Notes under the pieces: generated by a model
The model's input: only the letters and a program-made list of their open reading frames with translations
What the model was told of the DNA's origin: nothing
Databases searched by the model: none
Program-made: the position numbers and the translations under genes
Assembly: GCA_964036275.1 (NCBI GenBank)
Contig: OZ038433.1
Coordinates: forward strand, 37,109,336 to 37,173,335
Direction: 5' to 3'
DNA length: 64,000 bases
Origin: Litoditis marina
Lineage: Eukaryota; Nematoda; Chromadorea; Rhabditida; Rhabditidae
In this document: piece after piece, positions 1-12,116 of the stretch
How positions within the stretch are numbered: the first letter of the stretch is position 1
Layout: each line of letters begins with the position of its first letter

Positions 1-77
1 TAGGTTACAGAAACCAGATCGATGACTCATAGAGATCAGTCATTTAAAAACCCAATAGATGTTTGGAACAATGAAAT

Positions 78-238
78 ACTGTAACTAATGTATGTAAGTT
101 AGTCAAATGAGTTTCCCTCACTACTAATTGTACACAATTTAAATTCACGCTAATTGGTCAGACGTATTATGTATTACTGTAATTCATGCATGTAGTTTAC
201 TCGACTATGCCTTCCTTACTACTAATTGTACACATTTC
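78..238. repeat. Imperfect direct duplication of about 62 bp
   Basis: Bases 78-139 and 177-238 are two diverged copies of one sequence, both starting with CTGTAA and both ending in a shared stretch around CTACTAATTGTACACA. The rest of 1-1187 holds no open reading frame that looks coding on either strand. It lies upstream of the first receptor exon and may include its promoter, but no motif decides this. Confidence 0.5.
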
Positions 239-654
239 ACAATAATTGTTCTCAGACAACTCGAAAACATAACAATTATAAACCTTGTTTGCAGTTTTGC
301 CATTGGGTTCAGTTTCTTTCTGCTGAATCATTCGTTTTACAATTGATGTGATAAAACACATAATATTCGTCAGACTGAAGATTTCTTAAAAAAAATATTG
401 TCAAGACAAGAGTTGGGAGCACGTGAGAACTTAACGTAAAGTGCGAATCGATGACGTTTCCGTTTGCCATCAAAGAAGTTGTAAATTCATACAGGTAGAG
501 ATAATATCTGTGTAGTACTTTGATGTGTAGCATCGCAAACTTCATGTTCAGACTGACTTGCTATGGGATTAAGTATATGAAAAAGAGTTGAAGTATTGCT
601 TTCCTTCCTTGCGGAACAGAACGCTTTGAGTGGAAATAAAAACTTTAAAGTTAA

Positions 655-775
655 CTTGTTTCCGAACCGACTCTTTTCGAACCATAACCAAACCTATTCA
701 TCCCGAACCATTTGGTTCGGTAAGTAACCTAATCACTTGCCTAATCAAACCGACACGAAACCGAACCAAACCCTA
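655..775. repeat. Low-complexity array of CCGAACC-like words
   Basis: The stretch is built from variants of a short word (cgaacca, ccgaacc, ataacca, aatcaaac) without a fixed period. A similar short stretch occurs at 5985-6060. No coding potential is seen. Confidence 0.5.
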
Positions 776-1187
776 AGTAGCAACATATTGTAATAATATT
801 ATTATTGGAATAATATAAGCTTATTGGATATACACTGTGCTCAGTGCAACTATAAAGTTTTTTTTGCGTACAAGTAGATAACAAGTACTGTAGTTAAATA
901 GCCGGTGGCTGATCGCTAATTGCCCGTTTTGCAGAGCGTTAATATGGCTAAATGTCGGTTTTGACGTGCGTTGGCATAAGTAGGTGTTCTAGCCAATTTA
1001 AAATAATGCTATATCGACTGTGAGGTAACCATTAACAACAGTATTATGCATGTTGTGTACCTGAACGTACATATTCCTTTCGCAACCGGTTTAATACTAT
1101 GAACGGAAACTTCAGACGGAGTACATTTTCGTTAAATGATTGGTTTTTTTTCACGTTTAAGCGTTGCTGGTCCAATATGTTTTGCAG

Positions 1188-4100
1188 ATTCACGTGATGC
1201 ACGTTTTTGCCATATACATGATAATCGCTGGTTCTATCTCTTTGGTGCCAAATATCATATTATTATTTCTGGTCCTTACATCTACTCCTAAGCAGAACCG
1301 GGACTTTGCCGTGGTTGTTTCACAACAATCACTGAATGGCATACTTTTGGCGGTCATACACATGGCAATGTCTCCAAGGCAAGTATACGATCTGACACCA
1401 GTTGTACAGGCAATGGCTTAATATCAGCTGTAGTTTCACCTCAATACATCCCAAATTTTCACAATTCTCGGATGAACGGCGATAGGCTCAAACTACGAAC
1501 ACATCAGCATAGACGGCTCAAACCGTGCAGATATGCTGTGGACAGCGCGAATCAGATGTGCAGCGTATAATCGTCGCCAACGGATAGGCGGAAGAGTACT
1601 GTATATCTTACTTTCCGCTGTGTACGCACACAAGTTGGTTACGTGATTCAATAGCGCAGTGATTAGCGCCCTGCTACCAATCTTTTGCTCGTGGGTTCGA
1701 TTCCGGAGAGCGACAGAAATTCTCAAATTTGGCACCCACTATACAGTCGATGTTGTGAGAGAGGGGATTCTATTACTTTAACCTTAGTTGTTGAGCATTA
1801 TCATAAAAAAGTACGCATCCCAAATGAACACCACTTTACCATGAATTCGAAAAGTGTGTTGTTTGACTCTACATTTAACGTGCTTTCTCGGCAGCGGTGT
1901 ATTTTTTCTATGAACCTTAACACCAGAAAACCTGCGGGAAACATTTTGTAGTGAATATCTACTCAAATCTGCGTGGCATACGGTAAAGTATCTCATGGGC
2001 TCCTCGCGAAATACTTGGAGACTTTAAGCGTTTTGGAATTGTCTTGTTTGTAATTTCTCCTAATTTTGTGATGCAAACTGATTAATCAGATCACTTTGAG
2101 GCCGTGTTCATGAACATGTCAGTCTTTTCGTATATCAATCTGTGTCTGCTCCACCAAATGCGACTTCCCCATCCCGCCGAAATAGAAGAAGTATCTCGCC
2201 AAGCGCGAGACACATGGCGGGATGGAGACGCCGGAATGTTCTAGCATAACTTAGTCTTAGTCATCATACTTAGCATTATAGTCATTATGCACTCAAGAGT
2301 TCGAATTTCACCCTGTACGATGCCCGCAGTATATACGAGTGGCAAGTACTAATCCACGAGATTCCAGATTAATATTTCTCCCAGAAACTACCATTACCAT
2401 TATCTACGGCCCTGCGAAATATCTGAATCGCAGTCTTCAACATCATATGTAATAATGATTATTTATCGAACCATGATTTTCATACTCAAAAATTATGCTA
2501 TTTAATGGAATTCCCGTGGTTGTTATATTGCAAAATAACGCCAATAGAATCACATCCGGAAAAAATGGGGATAGGTTACCAGGATTACCAATTATCGAAT
2601 CGAACTCGTTGGATTGTTTGTGATCATCGATCAGTGTCTGAAATTATGAACATCCTGGCAGTTTATCCCCGTCTCCATAAACATACCCTATTTCACTGAT
2701 CTCAAATCCCGCCGCGATCGCAAAAAAAGTGCACAAAGCGAGTATATAGTTTCGGTCATTCCCACTGAGACTTGGCCGCGCGCCAATGAATATTCCAGTC
2801 AATTTTCCTCACTTTGTAGTTATTCAGAACCGGAAATTTCTGTTAGCGTATGTTAAGTTTCATGAGAACACGTAAACGAAAAATGTCCTCAGAATACTCA
2901 TGTTTTCTCCAAGAAATAAGCATCCAAAAATCTTGGCACGATGCCAACGGGTCTCAGTGGGAATGAAAGAAACTATAGGTAGTGACAAAACCTTTCTTGC
3001 TCATAATAGATAATGGCAAATCATTTTCTTGTAGTTTTATCTCGATACTTGCCAACAGTTTCGATCGAGAAGCAACGGGATTAAACTGAAAACACAGCGG
3101 GATAGAGTAAAGCCCTATGGGATTAAAACAGCAAACCCCTGCCGTGCATGTTTGCATATCCCACAGAATTCGTGCAAGCTGGAGACAAATTTTAGGAAGT
3201 TTGAAAAAAATAACACGGACAGTTTATTTCAGAAATGCGGTCTTAGCGCCGCAAATACACAATTATATTCTGGTAGCCGCAGTCCCCTTCCTACATCGCC
3301 TCGGGATAGTGAAAGGAAAGCGGTACACAGTTCTACAATTGGTACTGGTCATGTGCATGGCAGAAGTACCATACATTTCCGAGTTCGTGAGTTTTCAGAA
3401 AGTTTTCAATAGAATAGAGTTTATTGGCAATTGAACACGCGACTTTCCACATATTATGGGGCAATCGAAATAGCTAAATAGAGAGAAAACTTGAGAAGAG
3501 AAAGGCTATGGTTACCTGGAACGCCCCTGTCTGTATGGAAGCCTTTTTCTATTCCGTAGTTTTTTTTCTGAAAAAATGAAAGAAATGGAGAAAAGATAAA
3601 TAAATCAACTGGGTTTGTTTCGAAACGAATGAGGACAAATTTTTTTCGACACCGTGATGAATACTTCAGTACAATACAAATAGGAAAACGAGTATTACAG
3701 CGAACGTTCATAAATTCCAAACTTCAAAAAAGTACAAACTCGAACTTGTTCACTAATATATCTTCCTGGTTTTCTCGTTGAACGACTAAATGCAAACACT
3801 AAGTGTTATGCTTATGGAAGAAGTAATAGCCATGCGACTTATGAGTGGTGTTCCACACAAATCCTGATTGAGGAGCATTTTATTTATTCATTTATCTATT
3901 TACATTCAGAGAATGTGGCACTATCAGAGATAGAGAAGAAAAACAGAAAAATAATTGAAGCCATAAGATTTTCAATGGTTTACCGTTCATTTTTTGTGCG
4001 ATGTTCTATCGGAGAGGGTTGAAACATCGGTTACTATATCATTCATCATTCATCGTTCTCGCTAACGCACGCAACAATATACAAGCCCAATGCAAATTCA

Positions 4101-6344
4101 TCATACTCCCATCGCAACAATAACTATATAGTTGTTGAAAATGCATGATGATAGGATGCATGAAAATGCATGAGCACTTCATAGTTTTTGAGATAGAATT
4201 CGTGTAGGCGTGTTGAAAATGTGGACCTTTTCATGAGCTCACGACTGAACTACTATTCCAGCTAATGCTCACAGATGGTCTCAACGCAAAACAGGTGGAT
4301 AAGATTCTTCACGAAGAACATAACATCACTCTCGACGATGAAGCCGTGATTGGTTACGATCTTCTGACGCCAAAAGCAAATTATTTCACGAGTGAGTCAC
4401 CCCTTTGCATTTGTAACATTCATGGAAAATACAATTATTTCATATATGGAATTACTGCAATCTAGTCTGTTACCATAGACACTGTTACAAGTGGTGTTTA
4501 AGGTATTACTATAGATACCGATGGGTGGCCAACAAAACCAGATAAGCCAAATGTAGTACCTATAGAAATAAACATATTGAGAGTTTGCCTCTGCAAACCA
4601 AGTAGTTTACATATTACAAACCGTAGTCACCTAGGTATGTTTCTTGAGTTCACTCGCTTAAGAAGCGCAAATGGACGAAGGTGATAACTACAAAACCCAG
4701 TGGAAATTGCACATTTCATGCGGGACAATTGGTTTTTCAGTCTAGAACAGTGTTTTTGGCTAGCCTGATTCAGTTTCGTGTTGGCACAAAACATTAACAC
4801 TAGAGTAAAGTACCAGTGTTGACATTCATTTCTCCCGTTCCCATGTATTCTTGTGATCTCTTAACATGATCTGCACTGATTACGGGTTCTAGCCCTCAGG
4901 GGTTCTAGTTTTCCATGATTCTTGTTCATGAATAAACAATATATAAGTAACCACAATTCTCTCTTCGTTCAGTGATTGCGCAAATTGGACCAGTCGTACT
5001 CTTGTCAGTTGCTGTGTATGTTAGATGGAAAGCTAACAAAGTTCTCTCCAGTACCAGCAACAGTGCGAGCGAACTAACGAAAAAAATGCATAGACGTCTA
5101 TTAAAGGTGAATTTGTCTATCGTTCACGTTCCATTTTGTTTATTTGCTGTTTTCTTGACCTTTTTACCAGCTTTCAGTACGCGTTCTAACATGCAAATGT
5201 CTGATTTCTCATGAACATGGGCATGCTGCATTAAAATAACCCAAATCTCGTTTTTTTCATTTTTGCTCCGTAATTATGCGGCTTTCGAAGTTTGTTGTGC
5301 TGAAAAGTACTGTCTGAAAACAGAATACACGACATTTTTCGTTTTCAAAAATGACATGCACTCGCAATATAGAACTCGATAGAAGTTATTCACTCATTTT
5401 TCAGGTGTTCACCATACAGGCATGTATGCCACTCTGCATTATGCTTGGAATAATGTCGCTCTTACTCTCAACTTACGCAGTAAGTTTCACATAGCCAATT
5501 ACTAGCATAGGTTGCAATCATTCTAATGTATACTTAACGAAATCTATGTCTCTGATAGTTTGTAAAACACAATGTGTTTCCAGCACAACACGCAACATAC
5601 GGAAATCGATAATTGCTTTGGGTGAATTCAAACATATAAAGACCACACCAGAAATACTGTAAATTACGGAAAAAAAAAACAGAGATAGGCCAAACTACAA
5701 CACATATCACTCCTATCATCATTCGAGTCATGGATACTGTTAGTCAAATGCACAGTCACATGAAACGTGTTAAACAGCAGAAATCAGAAACGTGCGAATA
5801 CAAAGTGCGCGATTTCTCATTAGAATGCGAAGTTCACGTGACTATTCAATTTACTTCTAGTATACTAAGTACGACCAGGTGAAAACAGCGTTTTTAATAA
5901 GGAGATCAGCAGCCAAACAATAAGAGTGGAACGCTAAAATTTGAAGATAAAGCGTAATTACAGTGAATGACTAGAGTGGTCAACCAATTCCGAGAAATTC
6001 AGTTCAATTCCCAATCCAACCGATTTTTTTTCCGAACCGAAAATTTAACCGAAATTTCTGAATTTAAATTTGTACTGTGTGGACCGTGAAAACAAAGCGG
6101 GGCGAAGCACGTCGTATTTGCTTGCTTTGGAAGAGCAAACCCTATGAGCTCATGTTTTTTTTTTCAGAACTACCGCTTTGTGGTTGGGGAGTTCTTTGCG
6201 TATGGTATGGGGCCAGTTGTTTTAGCCTTCAACCCCACCTTCAGTATTATGTTTATTTCTTATTATAGAACCGCCTTTCTAAAGTTATTCAGACTAGAGA
6301 CTGGAATGTTCTCCACCACAGTTCAACCTTATCGTGAGCATTGA
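1188..6344 (+). CDS. Serpentine chemoreceptor, srd-like (one exon not located)
   Basis: A seven-transmembrane receptor gene, presumably acting in the cilia of sensory neurons. Exons seen: 1188-1382 (or start at ATG 1197; TM1-TM2, ending SPRQ), 3233-3386 (TM3-TM4), 4262-4391 (extracellular loop), 4973-5106 (TM5, ending TKKMHRRLLK), 5405-5479 (TM6, beginning VFTIQACMPL) and 6168-6344 (TM7 with NPTFSIMFISYYR, then a stop). The last five exons join in one frame with GT donors and TTTCAG-type acceptors. The KMHRRLLK-TIQAC motif and the Y-R after TM7 are typical of the srd/str group. A short exon expected between 1382 and 3233 (first extracellular loop and start of TM3, phase 0 to phase 2) was not found. 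The gene is therefore either incompletely read here or a pseudogene. Several repeats lie in its introns. Confidence 0.65.
1550..1746 (+). repeat. tRNA-derived SINE-like repeat, copy 1
   Basis: An A-box-like stretch (TAGCGCAGTGATTAGCGCC) and a B box (GGGTTCGATTCC) are followed by a conserved tail (CAGAAATTCTCAAATTTGG). About 100 bp ahead of the tRNA-like part is also shared, inverted, with 10783-11005. The anticodon arm and acceptor stem do not fold as a working tRNA, so this is a dispersed repeat. It lies in an intron of the srd-like gene. Confidence 0.55.
2105..2262. mobile_element. Diverged copy of the TATGCTAGAAGATCC short inverted-repeat element
   Basis: The right end (gccggaatgttctagcata) matches, with changes, the ends of the better preserved element at 11070-11243. 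An internal cccgccgaaa/tggcggga pairing is visible. The left boundary is uncertain. It is non-coding. Confidence 0.35.
2746..2979. mobile_element. Short non-autonomous DNA element with 27-bp inverted ends
   Basis: The left end (tatagtttcggtcattccca, continuing ctgagac) is the near-exact reverse complement of the right end (gtctcagtgggaatgaaaga, continuing aactata). The interior of about 180 bp is non-coding. It lies in an intron of the srd-like gene. Confidence 0.6.
5754..5870. mobile_element. MITE family A, copy 1
   Basis: A non-coding element of about 115 bp beginning agtcacatgaaacgtg and carrying the inverted match gttcacgtgact, followed by the tail caatttacttctagtat. Related copies lie at 11832-11931, 18705-18771, 25553-25675 and 33820-33929, with an end fragment near 35706-35725. 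This copy is in the last intron of the srd-like gene. Confidence 0.65.
5985..6060. repeat. Low-complexity CCAATTCC/CCGAA word stretch
   Basis: Short degenerate array of ccaattcc, aaccg and gaaattt words. It resembles the larger arrays at 655-775 and 30475-31086 in style. It lies just upstream of the last exon of the srd-like gene. Confidence 0.4.
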
Positions 6345-7132
6345 GATACTTAAGCTGTTCTTGAAATGTTTTCCAGTAGTTGTGCTGAGTTTTTCACGTA
6401 GTGAGACATGCCAACTCATTTTAAACTGTATCCAAATAGTATTTCATTATGTTCCAGCGTGCTTTCATCAGTTTGCGGTCGTATTGTCATTGAAATAGCG
6501 GAATAACGCGAACTTATAAAATATTTAGTGTTCTTATAAGTTTGAACTAACTGTACTTTCTCATACAGCATCGACTTGTTCTGACAGCATACAACTGATT
6601 CAGTTATTATTCACAAAATATTTACTAAACAATGTGTTTTTTGCAATCTGTTTCAGCTTTCACAAATTTAAAGTCTGTTGAAAAGTTTCACAAAGTCAGT
6701 TAACTTCAAACACGCAACTAGCAAAAAGTATAGTACGTTTTGTATCTTTGCGCTGTGGAGTAATCCACGATGATCATATGCATTTTGACAACTACAGCCT
6801 TCTTCCAACTACAGCAAATTTCGACAAATACCTCATTTTCGTGGAAAACGTTTTTTTTTTGTTTGAAAACTCTTGCTTTTTTCTCAAGGACCGTGCTGGA
6901 AACGATATCGGTCACACTGTCGGGGTTACTGAGTTACTGTAGAAATGGGCGGTACATCCGTACGGTAATACTAGTAGTAGATTGATAGCTCCGTGGTTAA
7001 ACTAGAGTCAAACGTCAGTTTTATCTTCTCAAAGGTGTGTGTTCAAAGCGTAAATTCACAGAAAAAAAGTGACCAAAGAATGAATAGCTAATACTAACCA
7101 ACTACACTTTATCACATCCCAAAATGAGAATT
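6345..7132. other. Stretch without a recognised gene
   Basis: Only short overlapping frames are present on both strands and none resembles a known family. No repeat structure was noticed. Confidence 0.4.
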
Positions 7133-8660
7133 ACACTCGAACCCGCTTTCTTCGACTATCAGCTCTTGCTGCTCTCCACTCGGCTACCATCCTCTTGTTA
7201 TAACCCCCTCGTGAGCTTTCCACAACCTGTTCGCCAGTTGGGCACGGTCTACGATCTGAAATAAGTGAAGTGTGAAGTTTGTGAAATAAGGGGGTTTCGA
7301 AATTTCGCGAAATCTCTCATTATGTCTTAAAACTATTCACCAGGATATTTAACTGTAGGGAGGGACGATATGTTACTTTCAGCTCGACTATCCTGCGTTT
7401 CAGTTTTGGTTTACTATCTCGGTCGTGTACAAAGATCACATTACCACTCAGAATTGGATAACCGCTATATTGTGGTTGTATCGTCAAACTGTAAATCTTC
7501 ATGATCAAGTGGAGATGATTTTGACTTGTGAACATCACCCACGACGATGATGAGGCAAAGATTCCATTCATGAATTCGCGAATATCAGAACTCAGCACTT
7601 ACCGCGGCTCTTTCGGTACCGTCCGGTACCAAATTCGATCGGAACACAGCTGTCTTCCTTCTGGCCATCAGTTTGTATTGAATTGTAAACAGGATGGGAC
7701 AAACACATCCGTAGAGATACAAAATAGAGGTCATTTCCTGAACACAATTTTTGTTTTTGTTTTGAACAGTCAAACATTTTCGATTTTACATGTATCCTAT
7801 GGCGTTCACACCTGAACTCATAATTATAAACTGTTGTAAACCATGTAATCGCGAATCTATGGAATATTAGGGAAAACTCATCAAAATCTTATTGTTGTGC
7901 AAAGTTACAGGCTGCTGTATTTCGAGTTCCTCTCACACACCTGATGCACAAATGAGTGAGAAAGACACGTGAAACGTGAGTGTACTTTAGAAATGTATGT
8001 GATCATTGCACGTACACAACATATAAGACGACCTCTTTCGAACTTTTCACAAAATCGGGCTTTTTCACAGATTTACGGCTTTTTCTGTGATGTAAATAGA
8101 AAAATCGGGTTTCTCATGTTTTGCGCGATTTTCTCTGAAATTGTACCCCATTCTAACAATATTAGCAGATTTCACGCCATAGGGCCGAATCTGGAAATAT
8201 ATAGAGAATTTCAATATGAAATATTCATTGTTCGAACCATAGAAATTATCAATTCAATATATTTTGTATAGGAAATATTCTAAATATAGAATTCCTATTG
8301 AAATTCTCTATGGTAATCAGTGGATTGTAGCGAAACCTCTCAAATTGTAGCCTCTATATTTGTCTCACAGAAAGTGCTGTAAATCTGTGAAAAAGCCGAA
8401 TTTTGCGAAAGTTTGAAATTCGTCGTCTTATATGATTTGAGATTCTTATCACTCGCTCACTTTTCACGTTTTTCACGACAATAGTTCAGTCACGTGGGTT
8501 TATAAACCGTACCATATAAAGAGGCCATGGAATCAAATCGAGAAATGTATAGTTATGTCGGATGAAGTATGTAGACACTGCGATAAGCTCGAAGATTGCA
8601 TGGACCCATAGAAATGGTAGAAGAAAGGTCAGAGTGTAGATGTTCTGAGTCAATTCGAAT
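7133..8660 (-). pseudogene. Possible 7TM receptor fragments (weak)
   Basis: Three minus-strand pieces could be exons of a membrane protein. One near 8660-8505 is strongly hydrophobic (LTQNIYTLTFLLPFLWVHAI). One at 7725-7604 has a good acceptor and donor (ends GCG|GTAAGT) and looks like a last membrane segment (ILYLYGCVCPILFTIQYK). One at 7256-7133 follows a TTATTTCAG acceptor and reads as a basic tail ending in a stop. No family was recognised, exons between them were not found, and a palindromic element at 7945-8475 separates them. A decayed receptor gene is the favoured reading, but these may be chance frames. Confidence 0.25.
7945..8475. mobile_element. Long nested inverted-repeat (foldback) element
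   Basis: Outer arms around 8022-8080 (tataagacgacctctttcga onward) and 8375-8432 pair as reverse complements with scattered mismatches. Weaker pairing continues outward through gtgagtgagaaag/cgctcacttttcac-like ends. An inner pair around atagagaatttcaata and tattgaaattctctat pairs again, so most of the element is one large imperfect palindrome. It is non-coding. A related fragment (tctgtaaagagccagaattt) lies at 34235-34255. Confidence 0.6.
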
Positions 8661-8671
8661 CTATAACACAT

Positions 8672-9202
8672 TTTCTATTGGCAAAATATGCAGTATGGTA
8701 TTTCCAAAAAAACATAAATGGAATTTTTTTCACATTTCGGTCAATTTTCAATTTTTTTGAATAAAAATCTGAATATTCTTAATTGATAGTTCCTCGACCG
8801 GTCTCGATTCTGCTTCAGTTCTGGAACAAGTCTGATGAGTATTATTGAACGTTTATGTTGGAAGAAATGCAATTTTGAACCCACGTTCTGCTTGGTTGGA
8901 TTGTTTTCAAGCATTCTCTCCACAACATGAAGTTTGACTGAACGACTAGACCTCCATATATGTTTATTCATGAGGTCGTGCTTACAGAACAAGAAAAATA
9001 ACACAACTCATTAAACAAACTAGGACCCCTAAGGGGCAGAGCGGCAATACTCTACCTACAAACAAGGGGAACGTAAAATCGATTGTTTGTCAGAAAGAGA
9101 GCAGTCTGGTTGATAGGTCAACTGTGGGAGAAAAATAAGAGCAAAAATACAACCAACTAAAATAGGATGTATAAATTGAGAAGTGAGCAGTTAAATAAAC
9201 TA
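8672..9202. other. Stretch without a recognised gene
   Basis: Only short frames with no recognisable product. It lies downstream (minus sense) of the ORF1 fragment at 9203-9956 and could be its untranslated tail; no poly(A) or LINE reverse transcriptase is seen. Confidence 0.35.
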
Positions 9203-9956
9203 CTATGACCCAGGATGTTTACGGTCCTTGCTATCAAGCAATTGAGCAGGACGGTCACCAGATAAACGCATGTCTTTTAACTGAGATGTAATATTAGATG
9301 TCTGAATGGCCAAATGAGAAGGTGTTGCAACAAATTGAGTCCAATATGGATAGGGAAACGGAAATGGTACAGATCTATGTCTAGGTACTTCTACAGGGCT
9401 ATCTACAGGCATTGGCGTTTCAGCAGCATTGTCTTCTTTTCGGGCCTGAACGGGCGTAGGTTGTAGTTTGGTTGGAACAGCGTCGGTGGCGTCTCGTTTG
9501 GCCTGTCTGGCGAGGAATCGGGCACTTCGCTGCTCCGGAGTCTCGAATTTGCGGACATGAAAAGTTGACAATGAAAAATCACGTTTCATGGCATCGGCTA
9601 GATCAATGAGACGTGGAAAAGGAACATCTTCTTTGATGGAAATATTGAGTGGGCGAGGGGATTTATCTTGGCGATATTTTCCCGGACGGTGAAGAATAAC
9701 GATAGATGAAGAAGAAACGGAAACCAAGCTAAAAATAGAATTCACCTTTTCAGTCATGGTTGAATCTTCTGGAAGACCATATACAGTGAGGCATCGACGA
9801 TCTTTGAAGCGCTGGATCAATGGATTGAATAATGGTGGGAATAGGCTGAATAATGGTGTCGAATTTGGTGTTGAGAGCGTTTATTTCACTCAAAATGGTG
9901 AAAAAATGGGTTCGAAGTGGTACACTTTTTAGGCGAGGGGACGGCATATCAAGCAA
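9203..9956 (-). pseudogene. Broken retrotransposon ORF1-like fragment
   Basis: Two overlapping minus-strand frames (9956-9750 and 9820-9203) read as one protein interrupted by a frameshift near 9815-9825. The first part has a short helical segment (ILSEINALNTKFDTIIQPIP). The second has DRRCLTVYGLPED followed by a VILHRPGKYR-PRPLNISI pattern, as in the RNA-binding ORF1 proteins of non-LTR retrotransposons (L1/CR1-like). It then ends in a Pro-rich tail and a stop. No endonuclease or reverse transcriptase accompanies it, so it is a remnant. The family assignment is by motif pattern only. Confidence 0.5.
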
Positions 9957-10782
9957 TCGAGAGGGGTCACCTCACACGACCGAGACAAGGGGTGGAATGA
10001 GACAATTTGGTGTGGAAACCTCGACCAGTCCTTATTTTCTTACAGCGTTTTATCATCAGTTCAAGTTCATATTTCGGCGTATAAACGCGTACGAATAGTT
10101 CATCACCATCAAATAGATAAACTATGATTTATCGAACTAAACTCCCCCATGTCAAGTACTGCAAGGTGTTGCTTTGAGTAGTCTAGTTATCGCGCTTCAC
10201 CCACTCGCGCTTCCTGCCTAATTAATGAGATTAAATACTTCCTTTGGGCATTCCAAATTATTCGCAGCCGTTTTTCAGGGTAAAACGCACGTCCGCCTTT
10301 TGCGCATCAGTTCCATACTGAGAAATACATGGAGTACGTGAGAAAATGAACAGTTTCTATCGGATCCACTTGAAAGTTCACATTTTAAAAAAAAGTATCT
10401 GTGTTTCTCACAACACTTCGAGCACGCTTTTTTCAAAGTGTGCGAATTACAAAGAGGTAACCGTCAGAGAAAGGAACTATGATTTTCATTACGATTACGG
10501 TAAACAGCTAGCGTGATCTTTGCAATGTGGTACACGTATCTGATAAAAATGGGTCCTTTTCCGAGAATTGTCTTCAATAAACTACAAAATACTCACTTTA
10601 TACTCAGGCGAGCCAGCGAATACAATCTTTTCAGGCGTTTGTTGATGAATAGGAGCACGTAGCAGGTGAACACCGAGAGAAACTCGATCACGAGAACCAC
10701 TGACTGAATGAAAATGTGTTTTTTTCCTGTAGAATTTTTTGTAATGCGTAATCCATGTACATCCCATCCCTTATATAGGGGG
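9957..10782. other. Stretch without a recognised gene
   Basis: No frame with a recognisable product on either strand and no obvious repeat structure. Confidence 0.35.
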
Positions 10783-11005
10783 TGCCAAATTTATAGAAGT
10801 TTGGCTCTATCCGGAATCAAACTTTGGTAGCTGGGCGCTAACCACTGCGCTACGAAAGCTCATATCAGCTGAGGTTTTGATTAAAAGTCATGTGCTCGAA
10901 TGTTTATGAATCAATCAAAAAAGTGTTCGTACACAGCGAAAACTGAGATATACAGTCCCTCCCGCCTCTCCGTTGGCGACCACTATACCGACTATACTAT
11001 ATATT
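10783..11005 (-). repeat. tRNA-derived SINE-like repeat, copy 2
   Basis: Reverse complement of the family seen at 1550-1746. On the minus strand it has the leader (GTTGGCGACnnnnATA and GAGATATACAG-like stretches, order inverted), then GTAGCGCAGTGGTTAGCGCC, a weak B box (GTTTGATTCC), and the tail TTATAAATTTGGCACC (as ATAAATTTGGCACCCCC). The tRNA part cannot fold properly. Confidence 0.55.
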
Positions 11006-11069
11006 CCAGACAAAAATACATCTCATTGAGTTGTCATCTGTAGTTGTCTCGTAGTACGAAAGAATGTAT

Positions 11070-11243
11070 CTGAGTACGTATGCTAGATGATCCCGACACC
11101 TTCATCCCGTCTTGCGTGTCCTCAAACATACGCTGTTTCTCTGTTCTAACATCCCGCCGGGATGTAAGAGACGAGAAATAGTGAGGCAGAGCGAGAGACA
11201 CAGAATGAGATGAAGCCGACAGGATCTTCTAGCATACGTACTC
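11070..11243. mobile_element. Short DNA element with TATGCTAGAAGATCC inverted ends
   Basis: The left end (gtacgtatgctagatgatcc) and the right end (ggatcttctagcatacgtac) are inverted copies, with similarity extending about 35 bp inward (cttcatc/gatgaag). The interior is non-coding. A diverged copy lies at 2105-2262 and a single end at 32863-32897. Confidence 0.6.
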
Positions 11244-11358
11244 TGATAAAAAAGGTCCATTCCGAGTATTTTTCGAGTTCACTCTTCATTCACTGCCATA
11301 GTCTCAGGGGGAATTACGGCAAAACATTACAGCAACGGACAAGTTTTGATGGATGAAT

Positions 11359-12116
11359 TCATTTACACGTGAAACGTTCATGAAAAACAATTACCAACTG
11401 ACCGCGCTTGATGCAATTTTCCAAGTATTGTCCTTCGTTCGATTTGTGCACGACGAAATAACTTGGTTGAAATCGGTGCCGTACATTATCCACCACACTA
11501 TACCGATCGGAACCAGCCACTAAATTTGAAACAAATTTGAACATTTTGGGCTTAGTCATTGCTATTACAAGAACGGGTGCACTGATCTACTTTCAAATTT
11601 TTGAAATCAAGGAATTGGAAAAAGTCATCATTAATACAGTTGGTGATTTTCATGAAAATTACAAATTCACTTGGGAGCCCTCTCAACAATAACCCTTCTA
11701 CTCAATACAAAAAACAGTATAGATGTCTGGTACCCGTTTCTTCAATGAACTTGGTTTTCTAGTGCGGGATGAAGGAAACAACCCTTTGTTGAAAAACCAA
11801 CTTTTATACTCTTAGTCAATTGCATACCCGAAGAAACATGTTAAACACAGCAGAACTCAGAAACGTGCAATGACAAAGTACACAATGCCATATTAGAATG
11901 CCAAGTTTACGTCAATTTACTTCTAGTACACTGTAGGTTGTGGAGAGTTCAAAGACGAAATGACTATTGATACTATTGAACCAGCGATTAGAAGAATTGT
12001 AACCTGAATGGTCATAAGAGTCATTCCGAACACCACAGGACATTTGTGATAGGAGCGGAAAAAGATTGTGGCCACCAGTCGTTCGAAACCGATTACTCCC
12101 ATCGCGAAACTGACAC
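11359..12116 (-). pseudogene. Chemoreceptor fragment, Sra-superfamily-like
   Basis: The minus-strand exon 12116 to about 11935 follows a clean TTGTAATTCAG acceptor. It encodes a membrane segment with GFERLVATIFFRSYHK, matching the [IG]-x-ERxxATxxxxxYE signature after TM3 of the sre/srab/sra group, then a long hydrophobic segment. A second piece at about 11580-11390 reads DRYSVVDNVRHRFQ, loosely like the RYQLxENIR motif of these receptors. MITE copy 11832-11931 abuts the end of the first exon. No start, TM1-2 or TM6-7 exons were found. Most likely a decayed or partial gene. Confidence 0.4.
11832..11931. mobile_element. MITE family A, copy 2
   Basis: Matches the copy at 5754-5870: aacatgttaaacacagcag, a central caaagtacacaatgcc, and the tail caatttacttctagtaca. 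The first outer inverted end is damaged. Confidence 0.65.
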